Assembly: GCF_030546755.1 (NCBI RefSeq)
Contig: NZ_JAUOPE010000014.1
Span: 1-64,000 of the forward strand
Source of the DNA: Colwellia sp. 1_MG-2023
Lineage (GTDB): Bacteria; Pseudomonadota; Gammaproteobacteria; Enterobacterales; Alteromonadaceae
DNA: 64,000 nt
Reading direction: 5' to 3'
The notes beneath the pieces were generated by a model, which was given only the letters and a program-made list of their open reading frames with translations, did not search any database and had not been told where the DNA came from. Every line of letters starts with the position of its first letter. Position 1 is the first letter of the stretch. Both the position numbers and the translations under genes were made by a program. Shown piece by piece: positions 7,633 to 17,526 of the stretch.

Positions 7633-9006
7633 TTACCACCCTCGCTCACCACTATAAAAGGAGTTGTGTTTGACTATCTGGCTTTTTGAGCTTTCATCTA
7701 CTATTTCAAAACTGATATCATTTTTTTTATCGATTAACGGGTTATCAACCGATACGACAATAGAGATTGTTCTCAATTCGTGTGGAAACACCTCAACTTG
7801 AGATGCTCCGATAATTTTTGCACTGTCTAGTCCAGCTAATTCAATTTTATATTGTTTGCTTTGGCTCGACTTATTTCTAATTTTAATGATAAATGAGTTT
7901 TCTATTTTACCCTCTTGATTGACACGATAAAGTGCTTGTCGATCACGGATAATATTAACTTCAAAGTCTTGCCAAGTTTGCCCCCATACAATTATTGCCA
8001 TTAGAGTTATGGCAATAAAACTCCCATAGCCAGCATGTCGCTTCCAGCCATTGAACGGTGTTTGTTCACTGGTAAAGGCAATAAGCCCTTTCTGGTAATT
8101 AAATTTTTCCATGATCATATCACAGGCATCAACACACAAAGCACAATTGATGCATTCATACTGTAAACCATTTCGTATATCTATGCCGACAGGACAAACT
8201 TGCACGCATAAATTGCAGTTTACGCAATCTCCCATGTCCTCACGTTTTTCTTGTAAGCGCTTTCTTCTACCACGGTTTTCACCACGTTGCTGATCGTAGC
8301 TGACTAACTTGGTAGATTTATCAAACATTGCCGATTGAAAACGGGCATACGGACACATGTGCTGGCACATCTTTTCTCTGATCCAACCGGCGTTTATATA
8401 AGTACATACTGCAAAAAACAGTACCCAAGAAACAGTAAGTGACGATGATTGCATGGTAAAAAATGGCATATAAAGCTGTTCGACCGGAACAAAATAAGAA
8501 ATAAACACTAATGCGGTGAGCAGTGAAATTGCTGCCCAAATTAAGTGTTTTACCGACTTTTTGACTAACTTTTTGGCCGTAAATGGCTGGGAATCAAGCG
8601 ATTTACTATGACTATGGCTACCTTCAATTCTTCGTTCTACCCAATTAAATATAAGCATCCACACGGTTTGCGGGCAGGTAAAACCACACCAAACACGACC
8701 GAAAAGCTTGGTGATATAAAATAATAGAAATGCAGAAAACACGAAGATAAAACAAACAATTAATAAATCTTGTGGAAACAGAGTCAGTGCAAAAAAATGG
8801 AACTGTTGCTGCTGAAGATCGAAATATACCGCCTGCGAGCTGTTATATTTAATAAAAGGAACTAGCGCAAAAATAGCCATTAAGAAAAAATTCAAACTCC
8901 GCCGAATACGCTGAAATAATCCTTTTTGCTCTCGAATATAAATTTTATCGTTACTCGCGAGAGTTTTATAAATAAGATTTTCTTTTGATAAATATGACGA
9001 ATCCAC
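7633..9006 (-). CDS. ccoG: Cytochrome c oxidase accessory protein CcoG
   Basis: 457-aa membrane ferredoxin-like protein that helps copper delivery to the CuB centre of cbb3-type oxidase. It has several N-terminal membrane segments, FxCPQT in the first cytoplasmic turn (GFTCPQTVW), a second HMCPYARFQSAMFD motif, and two [4Fe-4S] motifs, CVNCNLCVQVCP and CINCALCVDACD. The C-terminal periplasmic part (about 370-457) matches the Ig-like FixG C-domain. The ccoNOPQ and ccoIS genes normally nearby are not in this window, so it is separated from its partners here. It diverges from the MocR-type regulator with 109 bp between starts. Confidence 0.95.
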   Translation of the reverse strand: MDSSYLSKENLIYKTLASNDKIYIREQKGLFQRIRRSLNFFLMAIFALVPFIKYNSSQAVYFDLQQQQFHFFALTLFPQDLLIVCFIFVFSAFLLFYITKLFGRVWCGFTCPQTVWMLIFNWVERRIEGSHSHSKSLDSQPFTAKKLVKKSVKHLIWAAISLLTALVFISYFVPVEQLYMPFFTMQSSSLTVSWVLFFAVCTYINAGWIREKMCQHMCPYARFQSAMFDKSTKLVSYDQQRGENRGRRKRLQEKREDMGDCVNCNLCVQVCPVGIDIRNGLQYECINCALCVDACDMIMEKFNYQKGLIAFTSEQTPFNGWKRHAGYGSFIAITLMAIIVWGQTWQDFEVNIIRDRQALYRVNQEGKIENSFIIKIRNKSSQSKQYKIELAGLDSAKIIGASQVEVFPHELRTISIVVSVDNPLIDKKNDISFEIVDESSKSQIVKHNSFYSGERGW

Positions 9007-9115
9007 AGGGCTGCTCCGATAAAGTGTTCACGGAGACAAGTTTAAATTGATAATCTGTGTTTTATAGATACAATAAAATAAATTAATATAGGTACAGATA
9101 GATTGTGATTAACGT

Positions 9116-10528
9116 ATGCAACAATTTAAATACCAGCAGCTTGCCAAAACGTTAAAATCTCAGATTGATGAAAACAACTGGCAAATAAACGAGAAACTTC
9201 CTTCAATTCGTGTACTGGCGAACAACTTTAATGTGTCAAAGATTTCCGTACAAAAAGCGCTGTACGTTTTAGAAGCGATGGATCTTATCTATGTAAAGCC
9301 AAAATCTGGCTATTACGTGGCAGCCCGTAAAAATATTCAACACATTAATCCGGAAATTCAAGGTATTAGCAAGCCAACCAAGGTTGATTTGCCGGAGGTG
9401 TTTTACGATATTATGGAACGGGGCGCCGCCTTTGATATAGCCCCACAACATTTAAATAACTCCCAGACACCAAGTCATTTATTATTGCTCAACAGACACA
9501 TTAATCGAGCATTAAGGCAAACGGTGCACGAAAATTCGCTGTATTATTCCGCGCCATCTGGAAGCCTGGCGTTGCGCCATCAAATTAGCAAACATTATCG
9601 AAAACGACGCGTCGATATTTCGGCAGATGACATTTGTATTACTTCGGGTTGCCAAAACAGTATATTTTTGGCGCTAACAACGATCTGTCAGGCTGGCGAT
9701 ATCGTGGCGATTGAGAGTCCGGCTTTTTATGGTGTATTGCAATTATTACAACAACTTAAATTAAAAGTTGTCGAGTTACCTAGCAGCTATACCCAAGGGG
9801 TAACGGCAGAGGCACTAAGAGCAGCTAGTAAACAGTGGCATATTAAAGCATGCGTGATAACAGCAAATTTTTCCACGCCAACAGGAGCACTGATTCCCTC
9901 ATTAGAAAAACAAGCGATTGTCACTGTTGCGAATGAAGAAAATATCACTTTAATTGAAGATGATATTTATGGTGATTTAAGCTTTCATTCAAATGTTGAA
10001 CCGCTTAAACGATATGACATGCAAGACAATGTCATTCTATGTAGCTCATTTTCAAAATCATTATCGCGCGACCTTCGTATTGGCTGGATAGTGACCAATA
10101 AACACTATAAAAAAATTGCCCAGATGAAATTGGTCTATCAATTGTCTAGCAGTCAGGCTATCCAACATGGACTCACTTCGTTTTTAGCAGAAGGACATTT
10201 TGAACGCCATCTTTATCAATATCGTAGAACCCTAGTAAAACAACGAGATCAATTAATTAAAGAAGTCACCAACCATTGGAACATACCAGTAAAATTTACT
10301 GTTCCCGAAGGCGGGCTGGCTATTTGGATGGAGTTACCCAAGGGGGTAGATACCTTTTCACTTTATAATAAGGCGATAGCTGAGGGTATAGTAATAACGC
10401 CGGGCCGACTATTTACTTCGGCTGATAAATTCTCTAATTACTTTCGGTTAAGTTTTGCGCACCCAACGCAGGGGCACAGATTAAAAGCATTAATCAGGCT
10501 CGCCGAATTAAGTAAGGAAAGCTACTAA
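9116..10528 (+). CDS. MocR-type GntR regulator with aminotransferase-like domain
   Basis: 470 aa: an N-terminal GntR winged helix (about 5-70, with INEKLPSIRVLANNFNVSK), a linker, then a fold-type I PLP aminotransferase-like domain (about 100-465). The PLP lysine lies in SFSKSLSRDLRIGW, and TSGCQNSIFLAL and VITANFSTPTG are typical of the domain. MocR proteins sense PLP or amino-acid adducts and control vitamin B6, GABA or amino-acid genes. Which target applies here is unclear. The divergent neighbour ccoG shares its upstream region and could be affected by its binding. Confidence 0.9.
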   Translation: MQQFKYQQLAKTLKSQIDENNWQINEKLPSIRVLANNFNVSKISVQKALYVLEAMDLIYVKPKSGYYVAARKNIQHINPEIQGISKPTKVDLPEVFYDIMERGAAFDIAPQHLNNSQTPSHLLLLNRHINRALRQTVHENSLYYSAPSGSLALRHQISKHYRKRRVDISADDICITSGCQNSIFLALTTICQAGDIVAIESPAFYGVLQLLQQLKLKVVELPSSYTQGVTAEALRAASKQWHIKACVITANFSTPTGALIPSLEKQAIVTVANEENITLIEDDIYGDLSFHSNVEPLKRYDMQDNVILCSSFSKSLSRDLRIGWIVTNKHYKKIAQMKLVYQLSSSQAIQHGLTSFLAEGHFERHLYQYRRTLVKQRDQLIKEVTNHWNIPVKFTVPEGGLAIWMELPKGVDTFSLYNKAIAEGIVITPGRLFTSADKFSNYFRLSFAHPTQGHRLKALIRLAELSKESY

Positions 10529-10710
10529 AAAGAAAAAGCTAATTTTTTAATGCTACAATTTAACCTGTTGAAAGTCCGCCACTGGCTATGATATTAACTA
10601 ATACAAGAAACACATAAATTTAATCTTTCTCTACTTTTAAATGTGAATTCATAGCTAACTCTACATCATATTCTTAAAATAAATAACTCGGCGCTGTCAG
10701 CATTGATTAG

Positions 10711-11436
10711 TTAATTATCATTCATGTTAGGCAAAAGAGCTGGTCGCTGGCCTTCTGAGTGAGGTGCAAAACTTGGATTACCCATATTATCTATGACTTT
10801 ATAACTTAAAGGCGAGGTTGCGAATTTCCAAGATGCATATCGGCCCATTTTACTCAGGTACTCAATCTCTCTTATTGAGTCCTCTTTTGCCTGATTAATA
10901 AAATCAGATGGAGATCCTTTTGTTATTCTTGGTTTTAATGTGTGTAAATTTTTATGATTTATACCCGTAGCTTTTTCATAATCATTAACGCTTTTTGCTA
11001 GGGCGTATTTTCTTCCTATTTTTGTCGTTTCTCTAATGAGTTCTTCATTTTCTTTAACCCATTGCTGCATTTTGACTTTATTACGGTGTATTTCATCTGT
11101 TGAAACGTTAGAACCCGGCGCATAGGCAGATTTTTTAGTTGATATTTTTACAAAACCTGCAGTATCTATTTTTACATTTAAGGAGTTTGTCTTATCCATT
11201 TTTTTTAGCTCTGCAATATATGTCTCAGCCACACTTAAAAACTTATTATAGTTTGAGATTTCATTTTCAATTACTGTTTTTGAATCTTCAACTATTTCTT
11301 TAAAAGCTCTATGACTAATACCAATCCAAGGATTTATCTGTTCACCAAATTTTGCCAGTAACTCAGGGGTTGCCATTGAAATACTATTGTTACCAAACTC
11401 TACTTCAGTAAATTCTGTAGATTTATTCTCAGACAT
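10711..11436 (-). CDS. Unknown soluble protein, possibly truncated at the N-terminus
   Basis: 241 aa, hydrophilic, charged and helix-rich, with no signal peptide and no family I recognise. Upstream, in the same frame, an ATG at 11568 (preceded by AAAGGCGAAAG) opens a 32-residue segment that stops at an in-frame TGA (11472-11470). Reading through that TGA joins it directly to the annotated start. So the gene may have begun at 11568 and been cut by a nonsense mutation, with translation now restarting at 11436. The segment before 11436 has no clear ribosome-binding site. It stands alone on the minus strand. Confidence 0.55.
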   Translation of the reverse strand: MSENKSTEFTEVEFGNNSISMATPELLAKFGEQINPWIGISHRAFKEIVEDSKTVIENEISNYNKFLSVAETYIAELKKMDKTNSLNVKIDTAGFVKISTKKSAYAPGSNVSTDEIHRNKVKMQQWVKENEELIRETTKIGRKYALAKSVNDYEKATGINHKNLHTLKPRITKGSPSDFINQAKEDSIREIEYLSKMGRYASWKFATSPLSYKVIDNMGNPSFAPHSEGQRPALLPNMNDN

Positions 11437-11889
11437 TAAAAATTTAGACTCATCTACAATAAACTCTTCTCATTGAAACTCATTTTTCTTTATTTCAGAA
11501 TCATTGTTATCTTTTACTTTTTGTTGTTGTGTATTTAAGTATGTACTTTTGGTGTTTCCAATTAACATAACTTTCGCCTTTGAGTGTTATAAAAATTTTT
11601 CACCCCGCATATTTCAATTTTGAAATACCGGCTAATCAAAACTGTTTTAGGATGTTGGTTATTAATACTTATATCAATATTTTTTCATTGTAATCAAGCA
11701 TTTATACAAACCCATACACGCATATACAAAATCATACATATACATGCAATCACCATACATACAAGGTCGACTAAATTCAGGATAATTAAGTCATATATTT
11801 CAATGTCGTTAAGAAGTTGAGGATTTGTAAAGAATGAAGCAACTAATGATTTTTAACTCAACAAATTTACTCTTCATAGGAAAGTAGCT
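11437..11889. other. Intergenic region with in-frame relic and low-complexity stretch
   Basis: Positions 11439-11568 on the minus strand hold the possible lost N-terminus of the gene at 10711-11436. The stretch 11700-11765 is rich in CATAC/TACA words. A plus-strand open frame of 66 codons (11620-11820) has no ribosome-binding site or homology signal and was not called. The 3' end holds the ribosome-binding site of the SDR gene. Confidence 0.5.
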
Positions 11890-12771
11890 GTGGAAAAAAG
11901 TAAAACAAATGTAACTGTAGTAGGTGCTACAGGCTATTTGGGTAAATACGTTGTTAGAGAATTAATTTCTCAAGGTTACAATACAACAGCATTGGTTAGG
12001 AGCTTTAATAAGATCAATGGCATTGAGTCGCTAAAGGTAAAAAAAGTAGATTTTCTGAATGTGGATACTTTAGCAGGAGTGTTAACTCAAACAGATGTAC
12101 TTATTTCGTGTTTAGGAATAACCCGACAGCAAGACGGTTTCAGTTACATGAATGTAGATTATCAGGCCAATTTGAATGTGCTTGAAGAAGCAAAAAAAGC
12201 AGGAGTAAAAAAAGTCATTTATGTGTCCGTGTATAAGGGAGAGCATTTCAAAAAAACAGCATTATGTGCAGCAAAAGAAAAGTTTGTTCAAGAAGTTAAA
12301 AAATCAGGTTTGGAATATTGCATTGTTAGGCCGACAGGTTTTTTCTCTGATATGGCTGACTTTTTTGATATGGCTTTAAAGGGAAAGGTGTATCTCTTTG
12401 GCGATGGTGGTTGTTCTATCAACCCTATTCATGGCTCTGATTTAGCAAAAGAAATGATAGAGCTTATTTCATTAGAAAAGGACTTATTCCAAGAGCTTAA
12501 TATAGGAGGCCCGGTTTCTTACACTCAGAAAGAGTTGGCTGAATTAGCGTTTAATGCTCTAAGAAAGCCAATAAAAATTGTATATATACCAAACTTTTTT
12601 AGGAGGCTTACTTTAATAGTTGGCAAGCTTTTCATACCTACAAAGATATTTGGTCCGATTGAATTCTTTCTATCTCTCATGTCTGCTGATATGAATGCAC
12701 CTTTGTATGGGCAAAAGGAAATAACATCATATTTTGATAAGTTGGCAAAGAAAGCGGGAACATTTAAATGA
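11890..12771 (+). CDS. Atypical SDR / NmrA-like NAD(P)-binding protein
   Basis: 293 aa with a Rossmann N-terminus, VVGATGYLGKYVV (a GxxGxxG variant), followed by an R-containing segment (LVRSF) that often contacts NADP. The classical YxxxK active site is not evident, as in regulatory or quinone/redox-sensing atypical SDRs (NmrA/HSCARG/Ycf39 type). The GTG start at 11890 is supported by ATAGGAAAG just upstream. It opens an operon: its TGA overlaps the ATG of the chemotaxis receptor by 4 bases. A redox-sensing or nucleotide-sugar-modifying role are both possible. Confidence 0.8.
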   Translation: MEKSKTNVTVVGATGYLGKYVVRELISQGYNTTALVRSFNKINGIESLKVKKVDFLNVDTLAGVLTQTDVLISCLGITRQQDGFSYMNVDYQANLNVLEEAKKAGVKKVIYVSVYKGEHFKKTALCAAKEKFVQEVKKSGLEYCIVRPTGFFSDMADFFDMALKGKVYLFGDGGCSINPIHGSDLAKEMIELISLEKDLFQELNIGGPVSYTQKELAELAFNALRKPIKIVYIPNFFRRLTLIVGKLFIPTKIFGPIEFFLSLMSADMNAPLYGQKEITSYFDKLAKKAGTFK

Positions 12772-14270
12772 GTAATATAGATGAAAATTACCCTTGGACC
12801 TATAAAGCAAATATCACGTTTAAGTGGGTTCTACTTGTTCAATTTGTTTATACCTTAGTACTCGCTTATGTTCAAAATGCATGGGATATGACTATAGCCT
12901 TAGGCGTGGTTATATTATTTTTGCCGTTAATCTATATCAAATATAAACCACATCACAAATTAACACGTCACACTATTGCTATAGCAATTATGTTGTTTAC
13001 AGCATTGCATATTCATCAAGTGCAAGGGTTGACGGAAATACATTTTGAACTATTTGCTGTGATGGCCGTACTTAGTTACTACAGGGATTGGACTGTGTTC
13101 CTCAGTGCAGCACTAACTATCGCTTTACATCATGTAGGCTTTTTTATTCTTCAATTTTATGGGCAACCCGTTTATATTTTTGAGGAAGACCATGTCACTG
13201 TTTCCATTTTATTAATACATGCAGCATTCGCTGTTGTTGAAGCGACGGTTTTAGCATTTATTGCAAGACAGAGTTTTATTGAAGCATTTTCTTCATTTGA
13301 AATTACAAACACCATTAGTCAACTGCTTAAAGATGAAAATAAAATATATTTAAATATGAGAGCAAAGAATACATATAACGGCGAAGACGTTAAAAGTTTC
13401 AATTTATTATTAAGAATGTTTTCTGAAACATTAAATGAAGTGAATAGAATGGGGGAGGGCGTCAAGTGTATTTCTTCTCAGGTCGGCGAAATGTCTACTG
13501 AAGCAGAAAAACTGAAACAGCAAAGTAATCTTGAAGTTGAGCAGATTACTGTTTCAATTGAAGAAATGAGTGCTTCAATTACTGATGTTGCCTCAAGAGC
13601 TAATAATTCAGCTGAAATTTCCAGTGACGCCATTTTAAAATCTAACTCGGCTAAAGAAGGTATTGTAAGTACTAGTCTATTTATCGCTCGTCTGGATGAA
13701 AAGTTAGATTCAACAAACCAAGACTTACAAAAACTAAATGAAGATTGTAATTACATAACATCAATGATGAATTCAATTTCTGCTATTGCAGAACAAACCA
13801 ATTTGTTAGCGCTAAATGCTGCAATAGAATCGGCTCGTGCCGGAGAGTATGGCCGAGGTTTTGCGATAGTGGCAGATGAAGTTAGACAGCTTGCCATGAA
13901 ATCTAAATTGAACGCTGAAAAAATATCAACAACAACCTCCAACCTTGTTGAAAGTGCGAGTAGATCTGTCATACAAATGGTTGAGTGTTTAGAGTTGCTG
14001 GATGAAGTTAAAGATGTTTCAAATATCGCTTGTTCGTTAATAGATCGCGCAAGTGAGAGTATTCAAACTTTAAATGATAATGTGATATCTGTAGCAACAA
14101 CAACAGAAGAGCAAGCGAATGTTAGCCAAATAATAAGTCAGTCAGCGTGTGAAATATATGAACTGTCAGCAAAAGAGATGCGGAATCTTGAAGGGGTAGT
14201 TTCACAAACGTCAGTGCTTACATCAAGTACTAATAAGCTCGATTTAGAATTAAATAAATTCGTTATATGA
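12768..14270 (+). CDS. Methyl-accepting chemotaxis protein with His-rich membrane sensor
   Basis: 500 aa. The first about 190 residues form five or six membrane helices with no large periplasmic domain. They carry histidine-containing motifs (HIHQVQGLTEIHF, YYRDW, LHHVGFF), which may hold a metal or haem ligand; this is inference. The cytoplasmic part is a classic MA signalling domain with hairpin tip EQTNLLALNAAIESARAGEYGRGFAIVADEVR (split here as two adjoining motifs around residues 345-370). There is no obvious HAMP domain. It overlaps both neighbours by ATGA junctions, so translation is coupled to the SDR before it and the thioredoxin-like gene after it. Confidence 0.92.
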   Translation: MSNIDENYPWTYKANITFKWVLLVQFVYTLVLAYVQNAWDMTIALGVVILFLPLIYIKYKPHHKLTRHTIAIAIMLFTALHIHQVQGLTEIHFELFAVMAVLSYYRDWTVFLSAALTIALHHVGFFILQFYGQPVYIFEEDHVTVSILLIHAAFAVVEATVLAFIARQSFIEAFSSFEITNTISQLLKDENKIYLNMRAKNTYNGEDVKSFNLLLRMFSETLNEVNRMGEGVKCISSQVGEMSTEAEKLKQQSNLEVEQITVSIEEMSASITDVASRANNSAEISSDAILKSNSAKEGIVSTSLFIARLDEKLDSTNQDLQKLNEDCNYITSMMNSISAIAEQTNLLALNAAIESARAGEYGRGFAIVADEVRQLAMKSKLNAEKISTTTSNLVESASRSVIQMVECLELLDEVKDVSNIACSLIDRASESIQTLNDNVISVATTTEEQANVSQIISQSACEIYELSAKEMRNLEGVVSQTSVLTSSTNKLDLELNKFVI

Positions 14271-14803
14271 GTAAAGCTTTAGATAAAGTCTGGCTACTAT
14301 TTTTTATGTGGTTAATTGCAGGTAGTACAGGCTTATATTACCTTAAATATGGCAAGTTACAGCTTTTTGATCCAGATGCAACCCTTGCCATAAATTCTTC
14401 ACAAATTAAGTTTGATAGAAAAGTTGAAGATTACTTTAAGAAAAACTTTGCTGTAACGAACAATGCAGTTTTTCACATTCAAAGCAGTAAATGTGGCTGC
14501 AATACTGTTACTTCAAGGCATATTATTGAGCTAAATGAACTGTTTTTAAAAAATGAATCTGTAATTCAATACCTGTCAGTTGAAGATTTTCCTGATATCA
14601 ATAAATTGATTCCTTCATCTCCATCAATTGTTATTTTTAACAGCCGTGGAGAACTTACCTATCTGGGACCATATTCGGCAGGTGCGTTTTGCTCTACAAG
14701 TAACAGTTTTGTAACTAGGTTTGCAAAAAAGAGTATTGAAGGTGCTTTTATGGGCGCATACGTAATACATGATGCGTATGGGTGCTACTGTTTAAATCAT
14801 TAA
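14267..14803 (+). CDS. DUF6436-like thioredoxin-fold membrane-anchored protein
   Basis: 178 aa with one N-terminal membrane anchor (about 8-27) and a periplasmic domain. The pattern SSKCGCNT near the start of the domain and IVIFNSRGELTYLGPYSAGAFCS near the end fits small thioredoxin-like DUF6436 proteins found in marine gammaproteobacteria. The C-terminal YGCYC holds a further cysteine pair. A disulfide or redox role is likely but unproven. Start overlaps the receptor gene by 4 bases (ATGA), and the MHYT gene begins 17 bases after its stop. Confidence 0.6.
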   Translation: MSKALDKVWLLFFMWLIAGSTGLYYLKYGKLQLFDPDATLAINSSQIKFDRKVEDYFKKNFAVTNNAVFHIQSSKCGCNTVTSRHIIELNELFLKNESVIQYLSVEDFPDINKLIPSSPSIVIFNSRGELTYLGPYSAGAFCSTSNSFVTRFAKKSIEGAFMGAYVIHDAYGCYCLNH

Positions 14804-14820
14804 AATAAAAATAAAATATT

Positions 14821-17001
14821 ATGATATCTTTGCCAATAAATAACACTGCAACTGACTTTCCTTCTTTTTTTAATGCGCAACTTCCACACGAAATAAGTAA
14901 TATAAATATAGTCGTTGTTGCCTTTTTTATAACTATGCTAGCTGCTAAAGCTTGCATAGACTCTTATTATTCAGTTATAAACTCTGAGCATGGTATTGTT
15001 AAAATAGTTCACTTATTTATCGCTGGGAGTTGTTTAGGAAGTGGCATTTGGTGCATGCACTTTTATGCAATGTTAGCGATGAAACTTCCAATACCCTATG
15101 ATTTTGATTTAGCTATTACCTCCTATACTCTTTTTGCCGTTATTTTCAGCTCAATAATCTCATTACATCTATTATCTTCGGATAAATTCGCTTTTAGGCT
15201 TGTCTCCCCATTTGTTTTAAGTTTGGGAATTATAGTTATGCACTATTTTGGGATGGAAGCGATATTAATTCGCGCTAGAATTATTTATCAGTATGACTAT
15301 TTTATTGCTTCCGTGATAGCGGCCTTATTGGCATCGTTTACTTTCTGTTTTTCATTATGTGTGTATTACTCGAAGAAAGGTAAAAGGAGCCAGCTTACAG
15401 CGATATTTATATGCATTACTGTCGCAACATCTGTTTTTATTACACATGAGTTAGGGATGTTGTCAGCCGTGTTTATTCCAGATAATAGTCTTGATAATGT
15501 TCAAAAAGAAGTATATTCACCCATATATTATGGTCTATTTATGGCATCTTCATTAATTATCTTTTTCTCATGTATAGCCATTTTTACCCAAAAACAACTA
15601 ATCAGCCATAATCGTCAAATCACTAAAGCGAAAATTTTATTGAAAGAGCTAAGAAGTTCAAGAGCAGAATTGAAATCACTTGCTTATTATGACCCATTGA
15701 CATCCCTTCCAAATAAAAGGTCTTTATTTCATTCTATTGATTATTGTATAAAAAATGCGGATAAAACAGATTCGAGTTTTTTCGTTTTATTCCTTGATAT
15801 CGATAACTTTAAAATTATTAACGACACATTGGGGCATAGCGTCGGTGACGAATTACTCTCAATCATTGCTGGTAGGTTAAAATTATTTGCAGTACTAGAG
15901 TCTGATATAAGTCGGTTTGGCGGTGATGAGTTTGTGCTGCTTATTCATGATCCTATCAGCACACTATCACACACGATTGAGAAGATATTATTTTCTATTA
16001 AGCAGCCGATAATATTGTGTGGTTGTGCATACCGAACATCAACTAGTATTGGTGCCTGTATTTACCCACAAGATGGAAGTAATGTTGAAGAATTGCTTTT
16101 AAGTGCAGACTTAGCTTTGTTTCGGGCAAAAACTCAAGGAAAGAATCAGTTTTCTTTTTTTGATAAGTCATTAAAAGAAGAGCTTGAACATAAGGTTTTT
16201 TTAAAGGAGCACCTCGAAAAGGCAATAGATGAAGGTAAAGTTCAACTTTACTATCAACCTATTATTGATGCAAAAACGGGAATAATTGTAAAGCTAGAAG
16301 CTTTATGCCGATGGAATCTTAATGGTAGTTTCGTTTCCCCTGATACATTCATTAATATTGCAGAACAGTTCAATTTAATGAATAAATTGGGTCGTTATAT
16401 TATCGAATTAGCAATTAAAGATTTCAGTATAATCTATGAAAGCTATAATCAAAATATTAGGATGGCGATTAATTTGTCACCCAATCAACTTACAGATGAA
16501 AACTTGGTTGTATTTATTAGTAGTATACTGACAAAATATAATTTACCAGGGGAACTCATCTCATTAGAAATAACCGAAAGTAGCATTGCAAGAAACATGG
16601 AACTTGCAATTTATCAACTAAATGAGCTTAAAAAGCTAGGCGTCAATGTGTCTATTGATGACTTTGGTACTGGCTACTCATCTTTGAGTCACTTGCAAAA
16701 ATTGCCTATAGATACACTAAAAATAGATCGGTCTTTCATCACTCCTCTGCCTGATAGTCCTGATGCTTGCATAATTGTTGAAACAATTATGGTTTTAGCA
16801 AACAAACTAAAGTTAGAAGTAGTTGTTGAAGGAGTCGAGCATGAAAAGCAGTTTAACTTTTTTCATCCATATAAAGAGCTATTGATTCAGGGATATTACT
16901 TTTACAAACCTATGCCACTTAACGAGGTGATTTTGAAGACTAATATATTCAAATCAAATCCGTATATTGATAAGCCAAAACCTGCTCTTACGTTAAGTTA
17001 A
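14821..17001 (+). CDS. MHYT-GGDEF-EAL c-di-GMP protein
   Basis: 726 aa. The N-terminal MHYT sensor has seven predicted helices (about 25-260) and the hallmark repeats WCMHFYAM, IVMHYFGM and THELGM, thought to bind a metal and sense a small gas or oxygen. A GGDEF domain (about 285-450) has intact SRFGGDEFVLL; an EAL domain (about 465-710) has intact KLEALCRW, IDDFGTGYSS and LKIDRSF. Both synthesis and breakdown of c-di-GMP are therefore possible. It ends the operon begun at 11890. The upstream ribosome-binding site is weak (A/T-rich), so coupling to the preceding gene may matter. Confidence 0.95.
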   Translation: MISLPINNTATDFPSFFNAQLPHEISNINIVVVAFFITMLAAKACIDSYYSVINSEHGIVKIVHLFIAGSCLGSGIWCMHFYAMLAMKLPIPYDFDLAITSYTLFAVIFSSIISLHLLSSDKFAFRLVSPFVLSLGIIVMHYFGMEAILIRARIIYQYDYFIASVIAALLASFTFCFSLCVYYSKKGKRSQLTAIFICITVATSVFITHELGMLSAVFIPDNSLDNVQKEVYSPIYYGLFMASSLIIFFSCIAIFTQKQLISHNRQITKAKILLKELRSSRAELKSLAYYDPLTSLPNKRSLFHSIDYCIKNADKTDSSFFVLFLDIDNFKIINDTLGHSVGDELLSIIAGRLKLFAVLESDISRFGGDEFVLLIHDPISTLSHTIEKILFSIKQPIILCGCAYRTSTSIGACIYPQDGSNVEELLLSADLALFRAKTQGKNQFSFFDKSLKEELEHKVFLKEHLEKAIDEGKVQLYYQPIIDAKTGIIVKLEALCRWNLNGSFVSPDTFINIAEQFNLMNKLGRYIIELAIKDFSIIYESYNQNIRMAINLSPNQLTDENLVVFISSILTKYNLPGELISLEITESSIARNMELAIYQLNELKKLGVNVSIDDFGTGYSSLSHLQKLPIDTLKIDRSFITPLPDSPDACIIVETIMVLANKLKLEVVVEGVEHEKQFNFFHPYKELLIQGYYFYKPMPLNEVILKTNIFKSNPYIDKPKPALTLS

Positions 17002-17526
17002 TATAAAATCATAAAATATGTTTGTAGTTTCTTATCAAGTGGTGTGAATATACTTAAAATCATAAAGATACTTGTCGAATAGTTAAATAACTTAGCCAGC
17101 ATTGCTATTAAACATGGTCTAAAACAAATGTTTCTAACAACCCGCGTATACTTCTATTATCTTTGAATACAATGATTGCAGTATTTCACCATTAGAGTGC
17201 GAATGTGTACTTTCAACTTTATATCGACACTACACTTTAAGCTCGAAGAAAAAAGGCAGTTTGGGAATAGGGTTGTGTTTTGTATGAATAGTTATTGAGA
17301 AACATAATGGCAATAACTGTTAAATAGGCAGAGTTAGGCGGTGCTCGCTCTACCTTGTCATTCAACAATTATCAGTTTTAAAAAATTCTCAGGTATTAGT
17401 AAAGAGTTTTTGGCTGAAAATATGAGGAAGTTCAGTTAAAAATAGTTAAATTTATCACTACTGCGTTTTGTGTTACTACAATATGAACCTCACATTTAAA
17501 ATGTTATTTTTATTAAATATAATGAC
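17002..17526. other. Non-coding stretch
   Basis: 525 bp between the ends of two convergent genes. I see no convincing reading frame, tRNA or clear terminator hairpin. The composition is AT-rich with scattered stops in all frames. It may hold worn remnants, as much of this part of the window does. Confidence 0.5.

Noticed and set aside
11620-11820. 66-codon plus-strand open frame as a gene
   Set aside because: No ribosome-binding site, low-complexity composition with CATAC-type words, and no protein-like pattern.
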